From BOG-908 sp963751795 (GTDB lineage Bacteria > Pseudomonadota > Alphaproteobacteria > Acetobacterales > Acetobacteraceae): a stretch of DNA of 64,000 nucleotides. The notes under the pieces were generated by a model. It was not told where the DNA came from and searched no databases. It was given only the letters and a program-made list of their open reading frames with translations. Both the position numbers and the translations under genes were made by a program. The DNA is taken from the NCBI GenBank assembly GCA_963751795.1, contig CAVVVI010000004.1:806001-870000 (forward strand), read 5' to 3'. Each line of letters begins with the position of its first letter. Positions within the stretch are counted from its first letter, which is position 1. Positions 17,755-26,367 of this stretch are shown here, piece after piece.

Positions 17755-19008
17755 GTGGAGGCAGTGGGGGCGTGGATCGATGGCGCGGCCACCGTGCTCT
17801 CCTGCCCCGGCCCGCTGCGGCGGCACGATCGTGCGCTGCTGCCGGTGGCCGGGCTGGTGTTGCCTCAGGTGCTGCTGGGCAGCGAGTCGCAATTGCTGGC
17901 CTTCGCGGCCCATGCCGCACGCGCCCTGCCCGGGGTGGTGCCGCTGTTCGCACCGTTTCCGGAGATGTTCGCCGGCTGGCGCAGCGTGGCCGAGGCGGTC
18001 GGCCGGGCCGGGGGCGATGCGGCGCGCGGGGTGGTGCATCTGCGGTTCGGCGGCGTGCGGGCGGCGCGCGTGCTGAAGGGCGCGCGCAATGCCGCGGTGC
18101 TGGCCGAGTGCGCCGGGCCGGCGCTGCTGACCGCCAGCCACCATCCGTTCGCCAGCGGCACGGTGCTGCCGGCGGCGATCGGGCGCGCGTTCCTGCTGGC
18201 GGACGACGTGCTGCGGCCGAGCGGCATTGGCGGGGCCGTGCTGCCGGCCGGCGTGCTGCCGGCCGGGCTGGCCACCGCCGATCTGCGCCCGCCCGATCCT
18301 GGCCGTGCCGAGGCGGCCATCGAGATGACGAGCCTGGCCGATTTTGCCTCCGGCGCCTGGGCCGCGGGGGGTGTGGCAGGCAGCCCGGGCGGGATGGCGG
18401 ATGGCACGCCGGCGGTGCTGCTGCCGTGGAACATGGACCATCCGGGCAGCCTGGTGCCCGAGCTGCTGGTGCGGCTGGCCATGCTGGGCGCGCCCGAGGG
18501 GGCGCTGCCGCGCTTCGTGCTGCTGCCGTTCAACTATATCGGCCAGACCGGCATCATCCGCACGGTGATCGAGCGGGTGCGGGAGGCCTCGAGCCCGGCC
18601 GGGGCGCTGCTGGGACGGGTGTTCCTGGCCCGGGTGGGCACGCTGGACGGGGTGGCGGCGCTGACGCGGCTGGGCCGGGTGGCGTGGGTGGACGGCAACG
18701 ACCCGGAGCATTGGTGGACGCTGGCGCGGCTGCAGGCGCTGGGCATCGCCTGCGTGCTGATCGGTGCCGATGCGGCGGGCGGCGCCGGGCGGGCCGCCGG
18801 CATGGTGCCGGCCGACGAGGCTGTGTGGGTGGAGGCCGAGACGCGCTGCGGCACGCTGATCTTTGCCGCGCGGCTGCCGGCGTGGCGCACGCTGAAGCTG
18901 CTGCTGCGGATGACCGCCGAGCGTCAGGGGGCGGGCGAGCTGGAGGCCCGGCCAGTAGCCGAGCCGGCGGCGCGCGCGGCGGGCGGCAAGCGGCGGCGGG
19001 CGCGTTGA
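17755..19008 (+). CDS. hypothetical protein beside glycosyltransferase
   Basis: A 417 aa protein that I do not recognise. It is Ala/Leu/Gly-rich but without clear membrane helices; notable segments are VLLPWNMDHPGSLVPELLVR, FVLLPFNYIGQTGIIRTVIE and WVDGNDPEHWWTLARLQALG. A basic tail (GGKRRRAR) ends the protein. The GTG start is backed by GAAGGAG six bases upstream. Its stop is 14 bases before the ATG of the GT4 gene and overlaps an in-frame TTG of it, so the two are co-translated. A role in glycan synthesis is inferred from position only. Confidence 0.6.
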   Translation: MEAVGAWIDGAATVLSCPGPLRRHDRALLPVAGLVLPQVLLGSESQLLAFAAHAARALPGVVPLFAPFPEMFAGWRSVAEAVGRAGGDAARGVVHLRFGGVRAARVLKGARNAAVLAECAGPALLTASHHPFASGTVLPAAIGRAFLLADDVLRPSGIGGAVLPAGVLPAGLATADLRPPDPGRAEAAIEMTSLADFASGAWAAGGVAGSPGGMADGTPAVLLPWNMDHPGSLVPELLVRLAMLGAPEGALPRFVLLPFNYIGQTGIIRTVIERVREASSPAGALLGRVFLARVGTLDGVAALTRLGRVAWVDGNDPEHWWTLARLQALGIACVLIGADAAGGAGRAAGMVPADEAVWVEAETRCGTLIFAARLPAWRTLKLLLRMTAERQGAGELEARPVAEPAARAAGGKRRRAR

Positions 19009-19022
19009 GCGGGGCGGCGCTG

Positions 19023-20174
19023 ATGCAGGCGAGCCGGCGGCTGCAGGCGGCCAATGCCGCTGTTTACGTGGATGTCTCGCCGCTGCTGGAGGAGCAGTGG
19101 ACCGGCATTCCGATCGTGGCGGCCGGGCTGTCGGGCGCGCTGCTGGCGGGGCTGGGCGAGCGGCTGGCTTTTTTTCTGGGCACCGCGTTGGTGGAACGCG
19201 CGCTGGTGGCCGATGCGTTGCGGCGGCGTAGCGGGTTGTTCCTGCAGCGCGAGGCGGCCACCGGGCGCGCCCAGGCCGGGGTGCTGCCGGTGCTGGGGCG
19301 GGCGGCGGGGCCGACCATCGGGCTGTTCCCCTCTGTCAAGCCGCTGCGGCGGGTGTTCGACGTGGAGTGCAGCGTGTTCCACGACCTCTCGACGCTCGTG
19401 CTGCCGTATTTCCACATCAAGGGGAACGTGGACCACCACATGGAGGCGATGATGGCCGACATCGCTTCGGACGATGTGGTGGTGGGCGTGTCGCAGGCCT
19501 CGTGCGACGATCTGACCGCGTATCTGGGCGTGGAGCCGAGGCGCATGGTGGTGGCGCCGAACGGCGTTTCCTGGCCGGCGGATTATCCGGTTCGGGCGGC
19601 CGACGCGATCGGGCCGCACGGCGCCGAGCCTTACGTGCTGATCCTGGGCACGCGCGAGCCGCGCAAGAACGTGATGCTGGTATTCACCATGCTGGCGGCC
19701 GATCCCTCGCTGCTGGAGCGCGTGCGGTTCGTGTTCACCGGCAAGATGGGCTGGCTGGAAGAGCAGCATGCGCTGCCCGCGGTGCTGGAGCCGGCGGTTG
19801 CCGCCGGGCGTATCCTGTTCACCGGCTTCGTGGACGATCTGACGAAATACACGCTGCTGGCCGGGGCGCAGGCGACGCTGTACCCGTCATTGTTCGAGGG
19901 GTTCGGGCTGCCGGTGCTGGAAAGCCTCTCGGCCGGGACGCCGTGCGCGGCTTCGTGGAGCTCCAGCATCCCCGAGGTGGGCGGGGCGGCATGCACCTAT
20001 TTCGACCCGCTCTCGGCGGCCGACATGCGCCGGGCGCTGGGTGCGGTGCTGGAGCGCCGCCGGGTGGAGGGTGAGGCGTTGCGCGATGCCTGCCGGGCGC
20101 AGGCGGCCGGGTTCAGCTGGCAGGGCGCGGCCGGCGCGATAATGACGCGCGTTCTGGACTGCCTGGAACGCTAG
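19023..20174 (+). CDS. glycosyltransferase family 4 (group 1)
   Basis: A 383 aa protein with a GT-B group 1 C-terminal domain: YVLILGTREPRKNVMLVF (about 201-218), ILFTGFVDDLTKYTLLAGA and the donor-binding E-x7-E motif in SLFEGFGLPVLES. The N-terminal acceptor domain contains VSQASCDDLTAYLGVEPRRM. Such enzymes transfer activated sugars retaining the anomeric configuration, probably here in surface-polysaccharide assembly. The ATG at 19023 is preferred; a TTG at 19005 overlapping the previous stop is an alternative adding six residues. Confidence 0.88.
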   Translation: MQASRRLQAANAAVYVDVSPLLEEQWTGIPIVAAGLSGALLAGLGERLAFFLGTALVERALVADALRRRSGLFLQREAATGRAQAGVLPVLGRAAGPTIGLFPSVKPLRRVFDVECSVFHDLSTLVLPYFHIKGNVDHHMEAMMADIASDDVVVGVSQASCDDLTAYLGVEPRRMVVAPNGVSWPADYPVRAADAIGPHGAEPYVLILGTREPRKNVMLVFTMLAADPSLLERVRFVFTGKMGWLEEQHALPAVLEPAVAAGRILFTGFVDDLTKYTLLAGAQATLYPSLFEGFGLPVLESLSAGTPCAASWSSSIPEVGGAACTYFDPLSAADMRRALGAVLERRRVEGEALRDACRAQAAGFSWQGAAGAIMTRVLDCLER

Positions 20175-20229
20175 TTCGGCGCCGGCAGCCGCCTTGCGTT
20201 GGCTGCTGCATTGCGGGACAAGCCGGCCC

Positions 20230-21003
20230 ATGAGCGCGTTCTTCGAAGAGAAAGTCCTGTCGGTTCATCATTGGACCGACACCCTGTTCAGCTTCACCTG
20301 CACCCGCGACCCGACGTTCCGCTTCAAGAGCGGGCAATTCTCCATGATCGGGCTGCAGGTGGACGGGCGGCCGCTGCTGCGCGCCTACAGCATGGTCAGC
20401 GCGAATTGGGAGGAGCATCTGCAGTTCCTCAGCATCAAGGTGGCCGATGGGCCGCTGACCTCGCGCCTGCAGCACATCGGCATCGGCGACACCGTGCTGA
20501 TCGGCCGCAAGCCGGTGGGCACCTTGTTGGCCGAGAGCCTGCTGCCCGGCCGGAACCTGTATCTGCTGGGCACCGGCACCGGGCTGGCGCCGTTCATGAG
20601 CCTGATCAAGGACCCCGAGACCTACGAGCCGTTCGAGCGCGTGGTGCTGGTGCACGGCGTGCGCAACGTGGCCGAGCTGGCCTACGAGACCGAGATCGAC
20701 CACGAGCTGCGCGCCCACGAGCTGCTGGGCGAGTTCACCGCCGAGAAGCTGCTGTACTACCCGACGGTGACGCGCGAGGCGTTCCGCAACCAGGGGCGGG
20801 TGACCGATCTGATGTTCAGCGGCAAGCTGCCCGCCGATCTTGGCCTGCCGCCGGTCGATCGGGCGCAGGACCGGGTGATGCTGTGCGGCAGCCCCGGCCT
20901 GCTGGCCGATTTCGGCGCGTGGTTCGAACGCGATGGCTGGGTGGAGGGCACCAACACGCGGCAGGGCGAGTTCGTGATCGAGAAAGCGTTCGTCGAGAAG
21001 TAA
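20230..21003 (+). CDS. fpr: ferredoxin--NADP reductase
   Basis: A 257 aa FAD enzyme moving electrons between NADPH and ferredoxin or flavodoxin, often used against oxidative stress and for Fe-S repair. The FAD motif RAYSM (about residue 54), the NADP-binding GTGTGLAPFMSLI (about 116-128) and the C-terminal FVIEKAFVEK are all typical of the bacterial subclass. The ATG at 20230 (MSAFFEEKVLSVHHWTD) matches family starts; the frame is open 12 codons upstream. It is convergent with a small lipoprotein gene 46 bp away and is unrelated to the flanking glycan genes. Confidence 0.93.
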   Translation: MSAFFEEKVLSVHHWTDTLFSFTCTRDPTFRFKSGQFSMIGLQVDGRPLLRAYSMVSANWEEHLQFLSIKVADGPLTSRLQHIGIGDTVLIGRKPVGTLLAESLLPGRNLYLLGTGTGLAPFMSLIKDPETYEPFERVVLVHGVRNVAELAYETEIDHELRAHELLGEFTAEKLLYYPTVTREAFRNQGRVTDLMFSGKLPADLGLPPVDRAQDRVMLCGSPGLLADFGAWFERDGWVEGTNTRQGEFVIEKAFVEK

Positions 21004-21049
21004 CGCCTGACGGCGTTCGTCGAAAGATAGGCCGCCGACGCGGCGCCGG

Positions 21050-21232
21050 CTATTTGGCGCCGGCGCGGTTATCGTCGGTGCCGGCACCCAGCGGCCCGCC
21101 GCCCACCGAGGAGCCGGCGCTGGCGCCGATATACGGGCCGGCGCCGCTGGTGGACATGGTGGTGGGCCCGGTCGGCGCCGCGTTGGTGTTGGAGCAGCCG
21201 GCCAGCGCCAGCGCCAGGATGATCCATCGCAT
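21050..21232 (-). CDS. small lipoprotein
   Basis: A 60 aa product with a short lipoprotein signal (MRWIILALALAGCSN); Cys13 is the likely lipidated residue. The mature part is Gly/Ser/Thr-rich (GASAGSSVGGGPLGAG) with no recognised fold. Small entericidin-like or structural lipoproteins look similar, but no assignment is made. It is 23 bp downstream of the 46-aa Lys-rich gene. Confidence 0.6.
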   Translation of the reverse strand: MRWIILALALAGCSNTNAAPTGPTTMSTSGAGPYIGASAGSSVGGGPLGAGTDDNRAGAK

Positions 21233-21255
21233 CGTTCGGCCCTCCGCGCCCGCTG

Positions 21256-21396
21256 CTACTTGCCGGCCGGCTTGGCCGCCGGCTTGGCGGGGCTGGCCTG
21301 CGGCTTGAGGAACGCCGTGGCGGCGGGGGCAAGCTTCTTGTTCGCCTTCGGCTTCTTGGCCTCGCGGTTGCCGTGCTGCTTGTCGCCCTTGCCCAT
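21256..21396 (-). CDS. small Lys/Ala-rich basic protein
   Basis: A 46 aa protein starting MGKGDKQHGNREAKKPK and continuing with Ala/Pro/Lys-rich sequence (KPAAKPAGK). Short proteins with a nearly identical M-G-K-G-D-x-x-x-G-N-x-E-x-K-K-P-K opening are found across Alphaproteobacteria; their function is unknown, and a nucleic-acid-binding role is only suggested by the charge. A purine-rich stretch precedes the ATG at 21396. It is too short to be picked up by length-based gene finding. Confidence 0.7.
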   Translation of the reverse strand: MGKGDKQHGNREAKKPKANKKLAPAATAFLKPQASPAKPAAKPAGK

Positions 21397-21486
21397 GGTG
21401 CGCCCTCCCTGTGTGTGACGGCGAGTTGATCCCGCCTGCGATCAGTTGGCGCCCACTCCGTGCCGGGCACAAGCGGCGGGTGGCCC

Positions 21487-21795
21487 TCAAGCGGGGGAGA
21501 GCACGTGGATGGTGCGGCTGGCCATCATGCCGGCCACGCGCTTGCCGTAGGCGGCCATGTGCGGGGCCGTGGCATGGGCCATCAGCGCGGCCGGGCTCTC
21601 CCAGGTTTCGAGCACCATGAAGCTGTCGGGGCCGATCTCGGCCTGGAAGCCGCCGAGGCGGGGCGCGTCGATCACCGGCTGGTAGCTGATGCATCCGGCT
21701 TCGGCGTGGACGGCGGGCATGTTCTCGCGGAAGGCGGCCAGCACGGCCTCGCGTTGGCCGGGCTTGGCGGTGATCAGGGCGACGACGTGGATCAT
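21487..21795 (-). CDS. antibiotic biosynthesis monooxygenase (ABM/YgiN-like) domain protein
   Basis: The 102 aa single-domain protein has the ABM ferredoxin-like fold: MIHVVALITAKPGQREAVL, AGCISYQPVID and FMVLETWESPAALMAHATAPHM. YgiN-type members act as quinol monooxygenases or heme/quinone-handling dimers; the substrate here is unknown. It starts 39 bp after the mazG stop on the same strand, so co-transcription is likely. Confidence 0.85.
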   Translation of the reverse strand: MIHVVALITAKPGQREAVLAAFRENMPAVHAEAGCISYQPVIDAPRLGGFQAEIGPDSFMVLETWESPAALMAHATAPHMAAYGKRVAGMMASRTIHVLSPA

Positions 21796-21834
21796 GGTGG
21801 ACCTTCTGACTGTGGTGTGGGGGCGGAGCGCGGC

Positions 21835-22644
21835 TCAGGCGCGTTCGGCTGCCTTGGCAGCCTGCCAGGCCGCTTCCATGGCCGCCAGCCCGGCTTCGGC
21901 GGGCGTGCTTCCCTGTTCGGCCAGCGTGTGTTCGACGGCGGCGAAGCGGCGGGCGAATTTGTCGTTGGCGCCGCGCAGGCAGGTTTCGGGATCGAGCCCC
22001 AGCTTGCGGGCGAGGTTGGCCAGCACGAACAGCATGTCGCCCAGCTCGTCGGCGAGGCGTGCGGGGTCGCCTTGGGGCAGCTCGGCCTCGAGCTCGCGCA
22101 CTTCCTCGTCGAGCTTGTCCAGCACGGATGAGGCGTCCGGCCAGTCGAAGCCCACGCGGGCGGCGCGGCTGCTGAGTTTGGCGGCGCGGGTGAGGGCGGG
22201 CAGGCCCACGGGCACGCCGGCGAGTGCGCCGTGTTCGTCGCGGGCGCGGCGTTCGGCGGCTTTCTGCGCCTCCCAGGCATCGGCGTGGCGGCCGGCCTGC
22301 TGGGCCGCGGGCGCGCCGAAGACGTGCGGGTGGCGGCGCACCATCTTGTCGGCGATGGCGCGGGTAACGTCGGCGAAGGCGAAGCGGCCGGCCTCCTCGC
22401 CCAGGCGGGCGTGGTAGACGACCTGGAACAGCAGGTCGCCCAGTTCGTCGGGCAGGGCGCCCATGTCGCCGCGCGCGATGGCGTCGGCCACCTCGTAGGC
22501 TTCCTCGATGGTGTAGGGGGCGATGGTGGCGAAATCCTGCGCCTGGTCCCAAAGGCAGCCGTGCTCGGGATGGCGGAGCTGGGCCATGATGCCCAGCAGG
22601 CGGTCGATCTGGGCGGCGGCGCCGTCGGGGTCGGGCTTGTTCAT
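21835..22644 (-). CDS. mazG: nucleoside triphosphate pyrophosphohydrolase MazG
   Basis: A 269 aa house-cleaning enzyme that hydrolyses (d)NTPs, including aberrant ones, to NMPs and pyrophosphate. Two MazG domains are visible. The first has CLWDQAQDFATIAPYTIEEA with E-E-A-Y-E-V and DELGDLLFQVVYHA (about 56-79); the second has LDKLDEEVRELEAEL and LADELGDMLFVLANLAR (about 165-215). The E-E-x-x-E and E-x-x-D metal ligands are intact in both. The ATG at 22644 gives MNKPDPDGAAAQIDRLLGIM. It is divergent from the large glycosyltransferase gene. Confidence 0.95.
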   Translation of the reverse strand: MNKPDPDGAAAQIDRLLGIMAQLRHPEHGCLWDQAQDFATIAPYTIEEAYEVADAIARGDMGALPDELGDLLFQVVYHARLGEEAGRFAFADVTRAIADKMVRRHPHVFGAPAAQQAGRHADAWEAQKAAERRARDEHGALAGVPVGLPALTRAAKLSSRAARVGFDWPDASSVLDKLDEEVRELEAELPQGDPARLADELGDMLFVLANLARKLGLDPETCLRGANDKFARRFAAVEHTLAEQGSTPAEAGLAAMEAAWQAAKAAERA

Positions 22645-22781
22645 GCGCGCCAGATGACGCGGCGGCGGTGCGGCCGCAAGCGCCGGGTTGCACGCCGGGG
22701 TGCGCTGCCCTCGACGGCGCAATCCTCGCCCGGTAGCCTCGGGGCCATGATGCGCCACGCCCGTCGCCCTTGCTGCAGCCG

Positions 22782-24758
22782 ATGAGCGGCGGTTTGGCCT
22801 ATCGCCTGGCCTTGCTGTTCCGCCGTTCGCCGCCGGTGGTGGCACCGGCGGCACCGGTGCCGCCGGCCGGGCTGTTCGCGCCGGTGGCGGCGCCGGTGCG
22901 GGTGGCCGCGCCGGAGAGCGTGCCGGACGCGGCGGCGGCACCGGCGGGGTGGCGGGCGTTCCGGCTGGCGCCGGCGCAAGGCGGGTTGCTGGTGGTGGGC
23001 GGCGGGGGCGTGCTGGGCGTGGGCGCGGGGCTGGATGCTGCCGACGCCGTGGTGGCCATCGTGCCCGACGCCATGCCGATGATCTGCCTGCTGATGGCGC
23101 GGGACGGCACGCCAGTGAGCGTTGCCGGCGATGGCCGGGCGGGGCTGGCGATCTCCGCGCGCATCCTGCCCACCGACACGTCGGGTGCCGTGCGGCTGAA
23201 ATATCCGGTGGCCGGGGCGCATTTCCTCGGGCTGCGCCACGATGCGGCGGGCGGGCCCTCCGCGCTGCGCTTCGATACGGACGGCAACTCGCTGCAATCG
23301 GTGTTCGCGCTGCAGCCGATGATGCCGCCGGCCGGGCCGGAGGGCGTGCAGGCGATCGCCGGCGAGATCGGGCGGGCGGCCGGGCGGCTGCGGGCCGGGA
23401 CGCTGCTGGCGCTGCTGCGCGATGGCGGCCTGCGCCCGGCTTTGGCCGAGCCGATGCTGCGCCTGCTGCCGCGCGACGAACTGGCAGCACTGGCACGGCT
23501 GCTGCTGGCTGCGCCGGACGATCTGGCCCGGCTGGGCCGCGCCATGGCGGGGGACCGGTGGATCGGCACGTGCCTGCCGGCGTTGGCGGCCTGGCAGGCA
23601 AGGCGGGCCGAAGTGCCGGGGCATGTGGGCGCCTCGCCGGCCGAGGACGAGGCGATGCTGCTGGCGCCGGCGGGCCAGGCGCTGGTGCCGGCTGGGCTGG
23701 CACTGCATGCCGTGGCACGGCGGCAGATATTGCCGCGGCGGACCGCCTGCCTGCTGGCGGCTGCCTGCAACGAGGGGCCATACCTGCTCGATTGGCTGGC
23801 CTATCACCTCTCGATCGGGTTCGAACACGCTTTCATCTACACCAACGGCAATACCGACGGCTCGGACGCGCTGCTCGAGCTGCTGGCCGGGCACGGGGTG
23901 ATCACGCTGGTGCGCAACGCACGCACCGAGCGGTTGGGGCCGCAGCTGAAAGGCTACACGCATGCGCTGACGATGCTGCCGCAGATCCTGGATTACCGCT
24001 GGGCGGCGCTGCTCGACATCGACGAGTATCTGGGTTTCGACCGGCGCATCTTTGCGAGCGTCGCCGATTTCCTGGCGGTGCAGGAAAGCCAGCCGGTGGA
24101 CGCGATTGCGCTGTGCTGGCTGATGTATGCGGCGCTGCCGGAGGATCGCTGGAGCGGCGAGGCCACGACGCCGGCGCGCCTGCAGCGGCGCGATCGCGCG
24201 GTTCAGTCCTTGGTCAAGTCGGTGATACGGCCTGGAATGTTCTGGTATTCGCAGCCGCATTTCCCGACGGCGACGCTGGATGCGCTGTTCGAGTATCGCA
24301 GCGCCGATGGCGGCGTGCACCATCACCGTTATGTCGAGGGACGCAGCCCGGCGGAGTCGGGCGCGCCATCGGCCGAGCAGGCCTGGGTGGCGCATTACAT
24401 GCTGCGCAGCGCGCCCGAGGCGCTGCTGAAATGGTCGCGCGGGCGGGGCGATCTGGCGGCGAGCCACCCGGACAGCATGCGGCCGCTGGACTTCATTGCC
24501 GACCGCTTCCTGCGCCTGGCGCGGCCGGAGCATCTGGTGGAGGACGGGCGGGTGGTGGCGTGCGCCGCGGGGCAGGGGGCGGTGCTGCAACGCCTGCTCG
24601 CATTGCCCGGCGTGGCGGCCTGCGACGCCGCCATCAAGGCCAAGTTCGCCGAGCAGCTCGCGGCCAACGCGCGGGCATTCGTGGATGGCGGCCTGCCGGC
24701 CGATGCTTCGGCGAGCGTGCGGGGCTTTACCGGAATCGTGCGGGACAGCCTTTCTTGA
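22782..24758 (+). CDS. glycosyltransferase (GT2/GT92-like) with long N-terminal region
   Basis: A 658 aa protein. The C-terminal part is a GT-A transferase: CLLAAACNEGPYLLDWLAYH and FEHAFIYTNGNTDGSDALL open the domain, and Asp412-Ile-Asp414 in the segment LLDIDEYLGFDR is the metal-binding D-x-D. This pattern is that of DUF23/GT92-like or GT2_4 enzymes. The first ~320 residues are Ala/Pro-rich then beta-rich (GGLLVVGGGGVLGVGAGLD, LRLLPRDELAALARLLL) and match nothing I know. The ATG at 22782 is used; a TTG four codons upstream is possible. A role in surface glycan synthesis is likely given the neighbourhood. Confidence 0.8.
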   Translation: MSGGLAYRLALLFRRSPPVVAPAAPVPPAGLFAPVAAPVRVAAPESVPDAAAAPAGWRAFRLAPAQGGLLVVGGGGVLGVGAGLDAADAVVAIVPDAMPMICLLMARDGTPVSVAGDGRAGLAISARILPTDTSGAVRLKYPVAGAHFLGLRHDAAGGPSALRFDTDGNSLQSVFALQPMMPPAGPEGVQAIAGEIGRAAGRLRAGTLLALLRDGGLRPALAEPMLRLLPRDELAALARLLLAAPDDLARLGRAMAGDRWIGTCLPALAAWQARRAEVPGHVGASPAEDEAMLLAPAGQALVPAGLALHAVARRQILPRRTACLLAAACNEGPYLLDWLAYHLSIGFEHAFIYTNGNTDGSDALLELLAGHGVITLVRNARTERLGPQLKGYTHALTMLPQILDYRWAALLDIDEYLGFDRRIFASVADFLAVQESQPVDAIALCWLMYAALPEDRWSGEATTPARLQRRDRAVQSLVKSVIRPGMFWYSQPHFPTATLDALFEYRSADGGVHHHRYVEGRSPAESGAPSAEQAWVAHYMLRSAPEALLKWSRGRGDLAASHPDSMRPLDFIADRFLRLARPEHLVEDGRVVACAAGQGAVLQRLLALPGVAACDAAIKAKFAEQLAANARAFVDGGLPADASASVRGFTGIVRDSLS

Positions 24759-24807
24759 ACCGGGCCCGAACGCCAGCCGCCATCCTGGCCCATCATCGGA
24801 GTTTGCC

Positions 24808-26367
24808 ATGCGCCTGCATCCCGCCGCCTTTCTCCTGCTTTGCGCCATGAGCAGCCCGCAAGCCGACCTGGCGGCCGGGCGCACGACCTCGGCCGGGCTG
24901 GTGCAGGGCTATCTGGACCGCATCGCGGCCATCGACCGGGCAGGGCCGATGCTGCAGGCGGTGCTGGCGCTGAACCCGCAGGCGCTGGAGCAGGCGCGCG
25001 CGCTGGATGCCGAGCGGGCGCAGGGCCATGTGCGCGGCCCGCTGCACGGGCTGCCGGTGCTGCTGAAGGACAATATCGAGACCATCGACGCGCTGCCGAC
25101 CACGGCCGGCTCGCTGGCGCTGGCGGACAATGTGACGCATCGCGATGCGCCGTTGGCCGCCCGGCTGCGGGCAGCGGGAGCGGTGATCCTGGGCAAGACC
25201 AACCTCAGCGAATGGGCCAATATGCGCGGCTCGCGATCGGTGAGCGGCTGGAGCGGGGTAGGCGGGCTGACGCGCAACCCCTGGTCGCCGGACCGTTCGG
25301 CGTGCGGATCCTCCTCGGGCAGCGGCGCGGCGGTGGCGGCCGGGTTGGCGGCGGCCGCCATCGGCACCGAGACGGATGGTTCGGTGACGTGCCCGGCTTC
25401 GGTGAACGGCATCGTCGGCTTCAAGCCGACGCTGGGCCTGGTCTCACGCCACAACATCGTGCCGCTGGCCCACAGCCAAGATACCGCCGGGCCGATGGCG
25501 ACGAGCGTGCGCGATGCGGCGCTGATCCTGGGCGTAATCGCCGGCAGCGACCCGGCCGATCCGGCCACGGTGGATGCCGACCGGCATGCGGCCGATTACG
25601 TGGCCGGGCTGAAGACCGATGCGCTGGCGGGCAAGCGAATCGGCGTGCTGCGCTTCCTGGCCGGGTTCCACCCCGAGACGGACGCGGTGTTCGCCCACGC
25701 GCTGGACGTGCTGCGCCAAGCCGGCGCTACGGTGGTGGAGATCACCACTTTGCCGGGCGGGACAGGTGCGATGGATGCGATCGGCGAGGCCGAGCAGCTG
25801 GTGCTGCTGACCGAGCTGAAGGCCGACCTGGCCAGCTATCTGGCGACGACGCCGAAGGCCGTGGCTTCCCGCACTCTGGCCGACCTGATCGCGTTCAACC
25901 GCGCCCATGCCGACCGTGAGCTGGGGCTGTTCGGGCAGGAACTGTTCGAACACGCCGAGGCGACCAAGGGGCTCGACGAGCCGGCCTATGTGGCGGCGCG
26001 CGCGAAATCGCTGCGGATGGCGGGCGCCGAGGGCCTCGACCGCATGCTGGCCGACGGCAAGTTCGACGCGCTGGTGGCGCCCACGGCCGGGCCGGCCTGG
26101 GTGGTGGACGGCATCAACGGCGACCATGCGAGCGGCCAGGCGCCGACGCTGCCGGCAGTGGCGGGCTACCCGCATCTGTCGGTGCCGATGGGCCTGGTGG
26201 CGGGGCTGCCGGTGGGCCTGTCGATCATCGGCGCGAAATGGGACGATGCGCGGGTGCTGGCTTACGGCTACGCGTTCGAGCAGGCGCTGGGGTTCAAGGA
26301 GAAGCCCGGCCTGGCGGTGCTGTCGCCGCCGGCGGCGCTGCTGGCGCCGGTGGCTGGGGGGCGCTGA
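24808..26367 (+). CDS. amidase (amidase-signature family)
   Basis: A 519 aa amidase. The Ser-cisSer-Lys triad is recognisable: Lys87 in VLLKDNIE, the Ser-rich loop CGSSSGSGAA (167-176) and nucleophile Ser192 in ETDGSVTCPAS. Family members hydrolyse amides; substrate unknown. The N-terminus MRLHPAAFLLLCAMSSPQA could be a short export signal, or translation could begin at the second ATG (24847), giving a cytoplasmic enzyme beginning with the usual helix ADLAAGRTTSAGLVQGYLDR. Its 3' end overlaps the end of the convergent GFA gene by 74 bp. Confidence 0.9.
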   Translation: MRLHPAAFLLLCAMSSPQADLAAGRTTSAGLVQGYLDRIAAIDRAGPMLQAVLALNPQALEQARALDAERAQGHVRGPLHGLPVLLKDNIETIDALPTTAGSLALADNVTHRDAPLAARLRAAGAVILGKTNLSEWANMRGSRSVSGWSGVGGLTRNPWSPDRSACGSSSGSGAAVAAGLAAAAIGTETDGSVTCPASVNGIVGFKPTLGLVSRHNIVPLAHSQDTAGPMATSVRDAALILGVIAGSDPADPATVDADRHAADYVAGLKTDALAGKRIGVLRFLAGFHPETDAVFAHALDVLRQAGATVVEITTLPGGTGAMDAIGEAEQLVLLTELKADLASYLATTPKAVASRTLADLIAFNRAHADRELGLFGQELFEHAEATKGLDEPAYVAARAKSLRMAGAEGLDRMLADGKFDALVAPTAGPAWVVDGINGDHASGQAPTLPAVAGYPHLSVPMGLVAGLPVGLSIIGAKWDDARVLAYGYAFEQALGFKEKPGLAVLSPPAALLAPVAGGR

